IMG/VR virus record: IMGVR_UViG_3300005253_000112
Location: 1-55,059 of that record
Strand: one strand, 5' to 3'
Origin: a virus
Length of the DNA stretch: 55,059 bases
Positions 22,294 through 29,434 of this stretch are shown here, piece by piece. Under the pieces are notes generated by a model that did no database searches, was not told the origin of the DNA, and was given only the letters and a program-made list of their open reading frames with translations. Numbering within the stretch: position 1 is the stretch's first letter; the number at the start of each line of letters is the position of its first letter. The position numbers and the translations under genes were made by a program.

Positions 22294-22535
22294 CACTCAC
22301 CCCGTGTATTCGGCTGTCGGCTGTCGGCTGTCGGTTGTCGTTCTTCGTGTATTGCCCGACTGACACCCTTCAGCACTTCGAGCATTCTCTCGCCGATCAG
22401 CGGTACCGCAGACACAGGAATCGTCACCGTCGGCACTTCGCCTGTCGTGTCGACCGTGACCGTGTGATATGGGCACGGCAAGGGTTGCCCGCAAACGATG
22501 CCCGGTGCGTACGGGTCTGGTCTCTGGCAGTTCAT
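22293..22535 (-). CDS. Short Pro-rich cysteine-containing protein (80 aa)
   Basis: The second of two adjacent ATGs has GGAGG at proper distance. Front: MNCQRPDPYAPGIVCGQPLPCPYH, a cluster of cysteines and prolines. Back: ERQPTADSRQPN, encoded by a heptamer repeat (CCGACAG tandem). A related block CCGACAGCCGAATAC lies in the leader of this gene at 22552-22565. Confidence 0.55.
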   Translation of the reverse strand: MNCQRPDPYAPGIVCGQPLPCPYHTVTVDTTGEVPTVTIPVSAVPLIGERMLEVLKGVSRAIHEERQPTADSRQPNTRGE

Positions 22536-22564
22536 CATTCACCTCCTGGGTATTCGGCTGTCGG

Positions 22565-23959
22565 TTACCAGTCGTCCGCATTGGACGAGGTGCCGTCTCC
22601 GCACTCTCCAAAATCGTACTCCTGCTGTGTTGATAATGCAGCGGTACCAAACGTCGTGGCACTCGCGTTCCACGTCAGTTTGAAGTTGCCTGTCGGTCCG
22701 TTGCGATTCTTCTGCACGAGTAGCTCTGCTTGTCCGTGTAGCATCTCGTCCCTTGGCTCGTAGACTTCAGCCCGGTGAATGAACGCCACGACGTCGGCAT
22801 CCTGTTCAATTGCTCCGGACTCGCGGAGGGAGCTTAGCGTCGGTCGGTGATCCTTGTTTTGCTCGCTCTGCCGATTCAACTGGGCGAGACACAAGACCGG
22901 TACGTCAAGTTCCCGGGACAGCGTCTTCAGGTCGCCAGACATTTGCCCTACAGCGGTGTGGCGGGCGGCCCGTCTATCGTCCACCGCAAGCATTTGCAAG
23001 TAGTCCACGACGACCAACGCCAGAGACTTCTGCCGCTTAACCCGTCGTGCAGCCAGCCGGATGTCGCAAACTTTCAATCCCGGCCGATCATCAATGTGCA
23101 ACTCTGCTTGCCTCAGCGAGTCACCTGCAACGTCCAGCGCGGACAGGTCCGTCGCCGTGAGCGTGCCTCCGCGGATGGTTCGGCTGGATACCTTGGCCTT
23201 TGCACAAACCGCGCGAGTCATCAACTCGGTGCTCGACATCTCGCACGACCAATAAAGAACCACCTCGCCGTCCACTGCATTGTGCAATGCGATCTGTAGA
23301 GCGAGTGCAGTCTTCCCCATGCCGGGCCGGGCGGCCAACACCACAAGCTCGCTGTTGTGAAGCCCGCCGAGCCGCCGGTCATAGTCGTGCAGGCCGGTCG
23401 GCAGTCCGGATGATACGTTGTTCGCGTATCGCTCGTGAGCTTTCTTCAATGCGTCGTCGACCGCTGTCTCGGCCGTCACTAGGTCGGCTGCACGCCGCCC
23501 GGCCGCGATGTTGTCTATCTGCCGGGCGACTCGGCCGCAGAGTTCGTCGGGATCGATTTGCAAGTCGTAGGCATCCTGGAGTGTTTCGGTGGCGGCGTTG
23601 ATTATGCCTCGCCGTTTGCTCGCCGTTTGAATAATTTCGGCATAGTACGTTGCGCTGCTGGCGTGTGGCACAGAGTTGCCGACCTCCCACATATAGGCAG
23701 TGCCGCCCGCACGCTCCCAATCGCCGGTGGCCTTTAGTGCTGTGGCAAGCAAGGTAACATCAATCGGCTTGCCCGCCGCGTGCAGTTCCAGCAGCCGTTC
23801 GTAGATGACCTTGTTGGCGTCGTTGTAAAAATCTTCCGGGCCGATCACTTCAATCACTTCGTCGAACATCGCCCGCAATAAGATGATGCTTCCGATCACG
23901 CCCTTCTCGGCGGCGAGGTCGTGCGGCGGGCTGCGGCCTAGGATTTCGGAGTCAGTCAT
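22565..23959 (-). CDS. dnaB: Replicative DNA helicase, DnaB-like (464 aa)
   Basis: The ATG MTDSEILGRS overlaps the upstream stop. Residues 12-120 are the N-terminal helical domain typical of DnaB (DLAAEKGVIGSIIL). The RecA-type core has Walker A ARPGMGKTALALQ near 210, Walker B ALVVVDYLQML near 320, and AQLNRQSEQ, LRESGAIEQDADVV motifs. It unwinds DNA at the phage fork, loaded by the ATPase encoded two genes upstream. Confidence 0.92.
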   Translation of the reverse strand: MTDSEILGRSPPHDLAAEKGVIGSIILLRAMFDEVIEVIGPEDFYNDANKVIYERLLELHAAGKPIDVTLLATALKATGDWERAGGTAYMWEVGNSVPHASSATYYAEIIQTASKRRGIINAATETLQDAYDLQIDPDELCGRVARQIDNIAAGRRAADLVTAETAVDDALKKAHERYANNVSSGLPTGLHDYDRRLGGLHNSELVVLAARPGMGKTALALQIALHNAVDGEVVLYWSCEMSSTELMTRAVCAKAKVSSRTIRGGTLTATDLSALDVAGDSLRQAELHIDDRPGLKVCDIRLAARRVKRQKSLALVVVDYLQMLAVDDRRAARHTAVGQMSGDLKTLSRELDVPVLCLAQLNRQSEQNKDHRPTLSSLRESGAIEQDADVVAFIHRAEVYEPRDEMLHGQAELLVQKNRNGPTGNFKLTWNASATTFGTAALSTQQEYDFGECGDGTSSNADDW

Positions 23960-24188
23960 AACCAACTTCTTCCATTACTTCAGCTACGCTGATTGCGTCA
24001 TACGTATCCAAGTGAACCACCCGCCCGTCAGGCAAAAGTTTGCTCCACAACCAGTAAGAGCCAGGTAGCTCGCTCGTGTATTCCCATCCGCACGCCGAGA
24101 GAAACGCACTTCTCGCCTTATCCAGCGCACACTGTTTCGACTTCATTTTTTCCCATGCTGCTTGTGCGGGAGATAGTAGATCACTCAT
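23952..24188 (-). CDS. Small helical protein (78 aa)
   Basis: Starts at ATGA overlap with the helicase-loader stop. The product is tryptophan-rich (ACGWEYTSELPGSYWLWSK) with a helical front and acidic C-terminus. It lies between loader and helicase genes, so an accessory replication role is possible but unsupported. Confidence 0.6.
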   Translation of the reverse strand: MSDLLSPAQAAWEKMKSKQCALDKARSAFLSACGWEYTSELPGSYWLWSKLLPDGRVVHLDTYDAISVAEVMEEVGYD

Positions 24189-24802
24189 GTCGCCGTCCTC
24201 TGGTCTTTCCCTTTCAGTTCAAACTGAGTCCCCGCCAGCAGGCGCGACGCAATTCTGTCGTCGAATACGTTCGCCACGTCGCTGGGCGGCACGTTCCCGA
24301 TGTAGACCCCGACGCTGTGGTTGTTCGCCTCGCGGCATTCGAGAAACCGGTGCAACGCCGTTAGCGGCAAGTCGGTGGCCGACCCCGTGCGTAAACCGAT
24401 TTCGTCGAGTACGACGAACGGCTGTGACTCGACCAGGTCGAACACGTCGGAAGCCCGCCGCTGCATTATCGCGCCGCAGACCTCGTCCAGTGTCCACACC
24501 TGGCTGATTGTCAGGTCTGCCAGGCAGAGGGCCGCCCGTGTCTTCCCGGCACCGACCGGGCCATGAATGTACAGCGGCCAGTCAGCCTGCCCGGTGACCA
24601 TCTCGCGGAAGGTAGCCCTGAGGTGTTCGTCAATCAGGTCGATGTACCTCTCCACCTTTGGCGTCCGCACTCGTCTTGCCGCGCACCGCAGCGAGAGACG
24701 CCGCCGACGGGACGTGTGACTTGTTCTCGTACTTGCGCTCTCTTGGGCGAGTCGGATCGCTTCGTCCCACCTGACGCCCGGGTCCGTTTCCTGGTCTTCC
24801 AT
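24185..24802 (-). CDS. DnaC-like helicase-loader ATPase (205 aa)
   Basis: GACAGGAGGAAACG lies upstream of ATG. AAA+ features: Walker A HGPVGAGKTRAALCL near residue 85, Walker B PFVVLDEIGLR near 130, sensor I YIGNVPP and an arginine-finger style DDRIASRLL near 185. The basic N-terminus (SRRRRLSLRCAARR) could bind DNA or DnaB. Known DnaC/DnaI proteins load the DnaB ring; position next to the helicase supports that. Confidence 0.85.
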   Translation of the reverse strand: MEDQETDPGVRWDEAIRLAQESASTRTSHTSRRRRLSLRCAARRVRTPKVERYIDLIDEHLRATFREMVTGQADWPLYIHGPVGAGKTRAALCLADLTISQVWTLDEVCGAIMQRRASDVFDLVESQPFVVLDEIGLRTGSATDLPLTALHRFLECREANNHSVGVYIGNVPPSDVANVFDDRIASRLLAGTQFELKGKDQRTAT

Positions 24803-25814
24803 CGTTTCCTCCTGTCGGTGGGCACACGCCCTTGTAGCCGTTTCCGATTGAACTATCCACAGCCGCCACGAACCCCGCCGGGCCGACAGCCTTGTGTGTC
24901 TTCAGCAAACGCTCGACTTCGCCCGGCGTCTTGTACCCCTCTCGCCGCCGGCGCTTGTGCGCGAGCCAGTCGTCGACAGCGGTCCGAACCTCCGGTGTAT
25001 CCATATCGGGGGGGAACTTGACGTCGTCGACGGTGACTGGCTTTCGACGTTTTGGTTTTGAACCCTTCGATGTTGTCGAATCGTTCGCGCCTGAATCCCC
25101 ACCGGCGTCTTGCGCCGGGATCTTAGTATCCCTTCTATTCCCTTCTATTCCCTTCCCTTCAGGCGGGAGCGTTCCGGAATCCTCCGGAATGTTCTGGAGC
25201 ATTCTTGTGATGCCATCGCTGGTGGCCTTGGATTTGTTGCACGATTCACAAGCCAAAACGAGGTTATCCTCTGCTGTGGTGCCACCTTTTGACTCGGCAA
25301 CGAAGTGATCGATGCTCAGAGAGAAGGCCACCCAAAAGCCGGGTTTCCCCGTTTGGGTTGTCGGCCACCAAATGGAACCCTTGGTGCCGCAGTAGTAACA
25401 CTCGCATTCGGCGCTTCCACCAGGCTCGCATCCATATTTAACTGCGAGAGCCCTCCGGAGCGTTACCGGAATGTTCCGTTTTGTTCCAGAGAGTTCTGGA
25501 ATGATACGGCTTGGCTGCGGATGTGAAACCTTCTGGTGTTTATCGAACCCCTTGATCTGCAAGTAGTTACGACTACCGACACCCTCATGCAGGGTAAGTA
25601 ATTCTGCCGCAACCAAAAGGTCGATTAGCACAGCAGCATCCACCATATCGTGGGGCAAGACCTGAAGTTTCAATTGTATCGGGTCGTAAGGCAAATAGCC
25701 GGCGTCGTCAGCGAAATTCCAAAGGCCGATGAACAACAACCTCGCCTCAAAAGGTAGCCGAACGATCGTTCCGTCGGTCCAAAACTCAGGCTTAATGGTC
25801 CGAATCCGCGCCAT
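24630..25814 (-). CDS. Replication-initiator-like protein with HNH insertion (394 aa)
   Basis: It begins MARIRTIKPEFWTDG, the start typical of DnaD/initiator-like phage proteins (ARLLFIGLWNFADDAGYLPY), followed by LQIKGFDKHQKVSHP. At residues about 150-215 an HNH endonuclease is inserted (CECYYCGTKG, LSIDHFVAESKGG, LVLACESCNKSK). The C-terminal half is a basic linker and DnaD-like helix (DDWLAHKRRRREGYKTPGE). It overlaps the loader gene by 173 bases in another frame. GAGGGTGCG precedes the start. Confidence 0.75.
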   Translation of the reverse strand: MARIRTIKPEFWTDGTIVRLPFEARLLFIGLWNFADDAGYLPYDPIQLKLQVLPHDMVDAAVLIDLLVAAELLTLHEGVGSRNYLQIKGFDKHQKVSHPQPSRIIPELSGTKRNIPVTLRRALAVKYGCEPGGSAECECYYCGTKGSIWWPTTQTGKPGFWVAFSLSIDHFVAESKGGTTAEDNLVLACESCNKSKATSDGITRMLQNIPEDSGTLPPEGKGIEGNRRDTKIPAQDAGGDSGANDSTTSKGSKPKRRKPVTVDDVKFPPDMDTPEVRTAVDDWLAHKRRRREGYKTPGEVERLLKTHKAVGPAGFVAAVDSSIGNGYKGVCPPTGGNDGRPGNGPGRQVGRSDPTRPRERKYENKSHVPSAASLAAVRGKTSADAKGGEVHRPD

Positions 25815-25859
25815 CAGCGCACCCTCCGTGTTAGGTATCACGTCGCCGGGCAGAAGAAA

Positions 25860-25925
25860 ACGGCTCCGCCCGGTGCAACCAACCGACAGGCGTGAGCGTG
25901 CCAAGAAGTCCGGACGGAGCCATAT
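25860..25925 (-). terminator. Long GC stem with 36-nt loop, attenuator-like
   Basis: Minus strand: GGCTCCGTCCGG (25910-25921) pairs with CCGGGCGGAGCC (25862-25873), 12 bp with one G-U. It is followed by GTTTTCTTCT, a weak U tract. It lies in the leader of the initiator-like gene and could terminate or attenuate read-through from the GYF_2 gene. The rest of 25815-25981 holds nothing else I can name. Confidence 0.5.
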
Positions 25926-25981
25926 TATTGATCGACGGGGTCCGTCGGTTCGTTGCGGCGTCGAGTTTAGCAGGTTGTCGG

Positions 25982-26650
25982 TCATTCGTCAAGCCCCGCT
26001 TCCTCGGTCACGTCAACCCGCCGGCGGATGAGTTCGTGCAGGTAGTCTCGCTGCTTGTACGAATTCTCGGCGACGTCTACGGCCAGGTGGATGACGTGGT
26101 AGGTCGCTTCAAATGCGATCGCGCAGACGACCCAGAAGAATATTATGACGCCCGCGGCAAAGGGGGTGAATCGCATGCTCTCATCCACGGCGACCGCACC
26201 CGCCAGATCAAAAACCGACAGCATGGCATAAACCAGACTCGCCGCCATGAGAAAACGAAACGCACCAGCAACCTGCCGTGCGCTCCGGTAGTAATCCTTT
26301 GGCATTGACCGCCAGAACATAGTGGGAGTGGGACGCGGCCGAATCGTCGCGCTGCTTTGATTCGCGGCGTCCGGCGACTTCGGCCGGCCAATCGGCACCG
26401 TCGGACCTTCCGGCGGCGGCGGCGGCGGGCGCTTGACGATGGACGGCGGCTGTAGCGGCACCTCCTGCGGTAGCACCCCGTCAAACAGCCGGCCGATCTT
26501 CTCGGCTGGCAGCCACTCCTGTTCGTCGCCGTCCCGCCGAACCATCGTTTCCGGCCGGATCGCGCCGATCGTCGCTAGTTCCTTCAGCCGCCTCGAATCA
26601 ACCGGCCCCCGTTGTTTTCCGCCGTCTCGATAGTACCAATTCCGCATCAT
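25982..26650 (-). CDS. GYF_2 (DUF4339) domain membrane protein (222 aa)
   Basis: The ATG pair follows GGGGAGGGTGTG. Residues 2-60 are a GYF_2 domain: NWYYRDGGKQRGPVDSRRLKELATIGAIRPETMVRRDG then WLPAEKIGRLFDG. After a Pro-rich linker (PPPPPPEGP) two membrane spans follow (about 130-185) and a C-terminal acidic tail. GYF_2 proteins are typical of Planctomycetes and Verrucomicrobia, so this gene is a host-range hint. The molecular role is unknown. Confidence 0.8.
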   Translation of the reverse strand: MMRNWYYRDGGKQRGPVDSRRLKELATIGAIRPETMVRRDGDEQEWLPAEKIGRLFDGVLPQEVPLQPPSIVKRPPPPPPEGPTVPIGRPKSPDAANQSSATIRPRPTPTMFWRSMPKDYYRSARQVAGAFRFLMAASLVYAMLSVFDLAGAVAVDESMRFTPFAAGVIIFFWVVCAIAFEATYHVIHLAVDVAENSYKQRDYLHELIRRRVDVTEEAGLDE

Positions 26651-26651
26651 A

Positions 26652-26753
26652 TTACACACCCTCCCCGTCTTTTCCCATCTCTCGCGCCCGCCGCCAAGGC
26701 AGCCCCGAGGCGTCGAGCCACGGTTGGATTATCGGTTTTCGGTTGGCTATCAT
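26652..26753 (-). CDS. Possible 33-residue ORF between array 1 and the GYF_2 gene
   Basis: MIANRKPIIQPWLDASG continues to KDGEGV with its stop overlapping the GYF_2 start region. It contains no domain. It is the only open frame in the 130 bases between the GTCNN array and the next gene; leader peptide is possible. Confidence 0.3.
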   Translation of the reverse strand: MIANRKPIIQPWLDASGLPWRRAREMGKDGEGV

Positions 26754-26789
26754 TCGTTGGCCTCTGTTGAGCCTGGCGTTCGATTCAAA

Positions 26790-26859
26790 ATCTTGTCTTG
26801 TCTTGTCGGGTCGCGTCATGTCCTGTCATGTCGAGTCCCGTCGAGTCCGGTCTAGTCGC
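26790..26859 (-). repeat. GTCNN array 1 (14 pentamer units)
   Basis: Plus strand reads ATCTT then GTCTT, GTCTT, GTCGG, GTCGC, GTCAT, GTCCT and so on: 14 units of 5 bp, GTC fixed after the first, dinucleotides variable. It lies immediately 3' of the stop of the gene at 26864 (minus orientation) and ends in AAGATTTT. On RNA the phase is GAC NN GAC NN. Confidence 0.9.
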
Positions 26860-26863
26860 GTGT

Positions 26864-27457
26864 TCATTCGCTCTTTGGCTTCATCAAGTCAATGACCTTT
26901 GTCGCGTCCGGTTCATGCATGTTTGGCAAGTTGGCTCTCTCTAACCGCTTCCGGAACGGCCCGCCGCCAAACAGATACAGAAGGCCGGCCTGTGCTGTGT
27001 TCAGGTTATGGTCTCGCCGCTGGTCGTCTGTGAGCCGGCTCGTGTCAGTATGGGTCGCTACGCGGATGGCTCGCTTGGCCAGCTTGCGTGACCGCTTGAT
27101 CTTGCCGCTTACATCCACAACCTTCTCATGGTCGTGTAGACACTTCCACGCCTGCAAGCCTTTGTCCCAGCGCCAAATGACACCGTGCTCACGTTCGACG
27201 TGTATGATTGCCGAGTTGACGTTACCGTAGCCGTTGGTCTGTGACTCACACGACCGGCCGATAATGTCTGCCATCTGCGCTCTGGTAAACGTATCGCCCG
27301 CGTGCCCTGTTTTGAATCGTTCAATCGCCTTGGCTGTGTGCGGACCCATGATGCCCGGGAATTGCGGCGGTTGGCGTTTAGAACCATCGCCGAGACGATC
27401 ATCCGCTTGCGACAAAGCATCGCGCCGCAGTTCTTCATATGTCGATGGTTTGCTCAT
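26864..27457 (-). CDS. Protein of unknown function, flanked by arrays (197 aa)
   Basis: The start MSKPSTYEEL follows AAGAGGC and an ACCCTAACCCTAA stretch. It is basic, with FTRAQMADIIGRSCESQ and a DDQRRDHNLNTAQAGLL segment that could be a winged-helix-like fold; the C-terminus (FRKRLERANLPNM) is basic. Both sides are GTCNN arrays. It is therefore a candidate array-binding protein, but no family is recognised. Confidence 0.65.
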   Translation of the reverse strand: MSKPSTYEELRRDALSQADDRLGDGSKRQPPQFPGIMGPHTAKAIERFKTGHAGDTFTRAQMADIIGRSCESQTNGYGNVNSAIIHVEREHGVIWRWDKGLQAWKCLHDHEKVVDVSGKIKRSRKLAKRAIRVATHTDTSRLTDDQRRDHNLNTAQAGLLYLFGGGPFRKRLERANLPNMHEPDATKVIDLMKPKSE

Positions 27458-27487
27458 TCGTCAAGCCTCTTAGGGTTAGGGTAAAAA

Positions 27488-27652
27488 ATCTTGTCTTGTC
27501 TTGTCGGGTCGGGTCGTGTCAAGTCGGGTCGTGTCTTGTCATGTCCCGTCAAGTCGCGTTGAATGAATAAGTGCGTCTTGTCTTGTCTTGTCGGGTCCAG
27601 TCTAGTCGAGTCCCGTCCTGTCGAGTCAGGTCATGTCCAGTCGCGTCGGGTC
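27488..27652 (-). repeat. GTCNN array 2 (14 units, 17-bp spacer, 15 units)
   Basis: Sub-array 27488-27557 (14 units, ATCTT then GTCNN), spacer GTTGAATGAATAAGTGC (27558-27574), and sub-array 27575-27649 (15 units), plus one more GTC at 27650-27652 that overlaps the stop codon of the gene at 27651-28241. It occupies nearly the whole intergenic gap. Confidence 0.9.
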
Positions 27653-28241
27653 AGACTACCTCCACTTCCTCAGCAGCAAACTCTTCAATCGCACACCGCC
27701 CGTTAATCCCACCGTTCTGCACGCGCATCGAACCGAACCCGATGAACTTCCCAAAGGCGTCCAAGTGTCGCTCCATCACGTCGCCCGTGATCTTGTTATC
27801 GAACACATGAACGACGGCATCTGCTCGCCACTCGGTGATGGTGGGGAATATCTTGATGACCCGCTTGCTGCCTCCTCGCTTGCCGTCCGACGGCACAAAC
27901 AACTCGCGGCCCTCGACGTCATCCAGGGTAATACGCGACCCGTCGGCCTTGTACAGCAACAGCTTGTCGACAACCAGGATGCCCGCGATGAATCGCTTCG
28001 TGAAGGTCTTGCGGGACTCGCCGGGTATCTTCAGTGATAGCCATTGCGACGCGCTCTCCAATCCGTTCTTTAGTGCAAACGGCTGGAGGAAACACTGTCC
28101 ATCGGTAGCTACAGCTACCTTCTTACGCCACGTTCGCCGCTCGTGTTGGTCGTGCGTTTCGTCATCCTTCTTTCGTTCGGACACATACATCCCAAACATC
28201 AAATCGGAAATGCCAACCACAGTAAACTTACATAGCAACAT
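27651..28241 (-). CDS. Protein of unknown function, flanked by arrays (196 aa)
   Basis: The start MLLCKFTVVGISD has AAGGGAGT upstream; a longer in-frame reading goes into array 3 and is rejected. Basic residues concentrate in the first half (SERKKDDETHDQHERRTWRKK). The tail FIGFGSMRVQNGGINGR is Gly-rich, reminiscent of the Gly-rich loop of RAMP/Cas7-like RNA-binding folds, but that is a weak visual likeness. Being enclosed by GTCNN arrays makes it another candidate partner. Confidence 0.6.
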   Translation of the reverse strand: MLLCKFTVVGISDLMFGMYVSERKKDDETHDQHERRTWRKKVAVATDGQCFLQPFALKNGLESASQWLSLKIPGESRKTFTKRFIAGILVVDKLLLYKADGSRITLDDVEGRELFVPSDGKRGGSKRVIKIFPTITEWRADAVVHVFDNKITGDVMERHLDAFGKFIGFGSMRVQNGGINGRCAIEEFAAEEVEVV

Positions 28242-28265
28242 CGTTCGTACTCCCTTGTTAAAGTA

Positions 28266-28482
28266 ATCAGGTCTTGTCTTGTCCAGTCCAGTCACGTCCA
28301 GTCAGGTCAAGTCAGGTCGTGTCATGTCAAGTCATGTCGCGTTGAATGAATAAGTGCGTCGTGTCTTGTCGTGTCGCGTCGGGTCATGTCAGGTCGGGTC
28401 GTGTCAAGTCCAGTCACGTCCAGTCACGTCATGTCGAGTCCTGTCAAGTCCAGTCACGTCCAGTCGAGTCGTGTCAAGTCAT
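28266..28482 (-). repeat. GTCNN array 3 (15 units, 17-bp spacer, 25 units)
   Basis: Sub-array 28266-28340 (15 units), the spacer GTTGAATGAATAAGTGC (28341-28357), identical to that in array 2, then sub-array 28358-28482 (25 units). The dinucleotides after GTC here include TT, CA, AC, AG, AA, GT, AT, GC. The array fills the gap between the gene at 28483 and the next gene's ribosome site. Confidence 0.9.
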
Positions 28483-29406
28483 TTACGCTTCACCTCTCGG
28501 AAACTCCCGAACCCGCAACTTCGTCGGCCATGCATCCGGGTATGGTTCGCCGTGCGGTACTTTCAGTAGCTTGCCGCCGATGTTAATTTGCTTGACGTAG
28601 ACCGGCGTCCCCGCGTGTCGGCACTGGTGCACAACAAGATCGACATCGCCTATGTTACCGACCCTTGCACCCTTGCCGGACTCGTGGCCGACGATGGTCC
28701 AGCCGATCGACTCGCCTTCGCAGATCGAGCATGCGTCAACGCCTGGATCGTGGTTCCCCTCGCAGTTGTCACACAACCACGGCGTCAGATCGATCCAGTC
28801 CAGTGCCGGCTCGAACGATACGAAATGCACGCGGGCCGGGCATTTGAGCAAGTGCGGTATTCGCTCGTCGGCGGTCTGCTGGTTCTCGACCGAGACGCCG
28901 AGACGGACGTTGGGTGCGACGCTGCGTGTTATCGTGGCCTCAGCCAGGACTTGCTCGCCACGGCCGGCGCGAAATTCTTGCCCTACCCACGGCTTGGTGT
29001 GAAGGAAGTCTCGCATCCGTTCCGCCCGTTTAGTCAGAATATGGAATCTGTGCAGCGGGCTCATAATCATCACGCAAAACACTTTGGCAATAAACTCATC
29101 CGGTACGTCATCGTGAAACAGATCACCCATCAAACAAACCGCAACAGACCGCGGCTTTTTCCACGACAGCGGTTCGGCCAGTCGTTCCGGGAACAGTTGA
29201 ATCTTGCTGAATGGCTCGTCGTATTGCTTCGGCCGGGGACCCTTCGTCCACGTCGCGTTGCGCCGCTTCGTGTGCAGGTCTGCCGCCCAGCAGTTCTGAC
29301 AGCCGGGGGATACCGGCGTACAGCCGGTCATCGGATTCCAGGATTCGCCTTTGTATCCCGGCTGGTTGAGCCATTCGATTCCGTGGCCCGTCTTACGCTT
29401 TGCCAT
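28483..29406 (-). CDS. Gp37/Gp68 family (DUF5131) protein (307 aa)
   Basis: It has the DUF5131 signature: IEWLNQPGYKGESWNPMTGCTPVSPGCQNCWAADL at the front with three conserved cysteines, LMGDLFHDDVP, ILTKRAERM, PNVRLGVSVENQ and FVSFEPALDWI. A second cysteine set (CDNCEGNH, DACSIC) is extra zinc. Members look radical-SAM-like, and phage copies (Gp37/Gp68) have no proven substrate. Confidence 0.9.
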   Translation of the reverse strand: MAKRKTGHGIEWLNQPGYKGESWNPMTGCTPVSPGCQNCWAADLHTKRRNATWTKGPRPKQYDEPFSKIQLFPERLAEPLSWKKPRSVAVCLMGDLFHDDVPDEFIAKVFCVMIMSPLHRFHILTKRAERMRDFLHTKPWVGQEFRAGRGEQVLAEATITRSVAPNVRLGVSVENQQTADERIPHLLKCPARVHFVSFEPALDWIDLTPWLCDNCEGNHDPGVDACSICEGESIGWTIVGHESGKGARVGNIGDVDLVVHQCRHAGTPVYVKQINIGGKLLKVPHGEPYPDAWPTKLRVREFPRGEA

Positions 29407-29434
29407 CGGTTCGCCCTCCGTTGGTGTTCGTGCG

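Noticed and set aside
27470-27482. Telomere-like TTAGGGTTAGGG
   Set aside because: Only two units in a gene leader, and the region is internal. Chance or local structure is enough.
26790-28482. CRISPR array
   Set aside because: Units are 5 bp with no unique spacers of 25-40 bp, there is no leader, and no cas genes are near. The only spacer is identical in two arrays.
26790-28482. Diversity-generating retroelement target
   Set aside because: Variable dinucleotides could suggest targeted mutation, but there is no reverse transcriptase and the variation is not adenine-specific.
28346-28600. Plus-strand ORFs across the GTCNN arrays (V/S/C/R-rich)
   Set aside because: They arise because the period-5 repeat lacks stop codons. 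No ribosome sites and no conserved domain.
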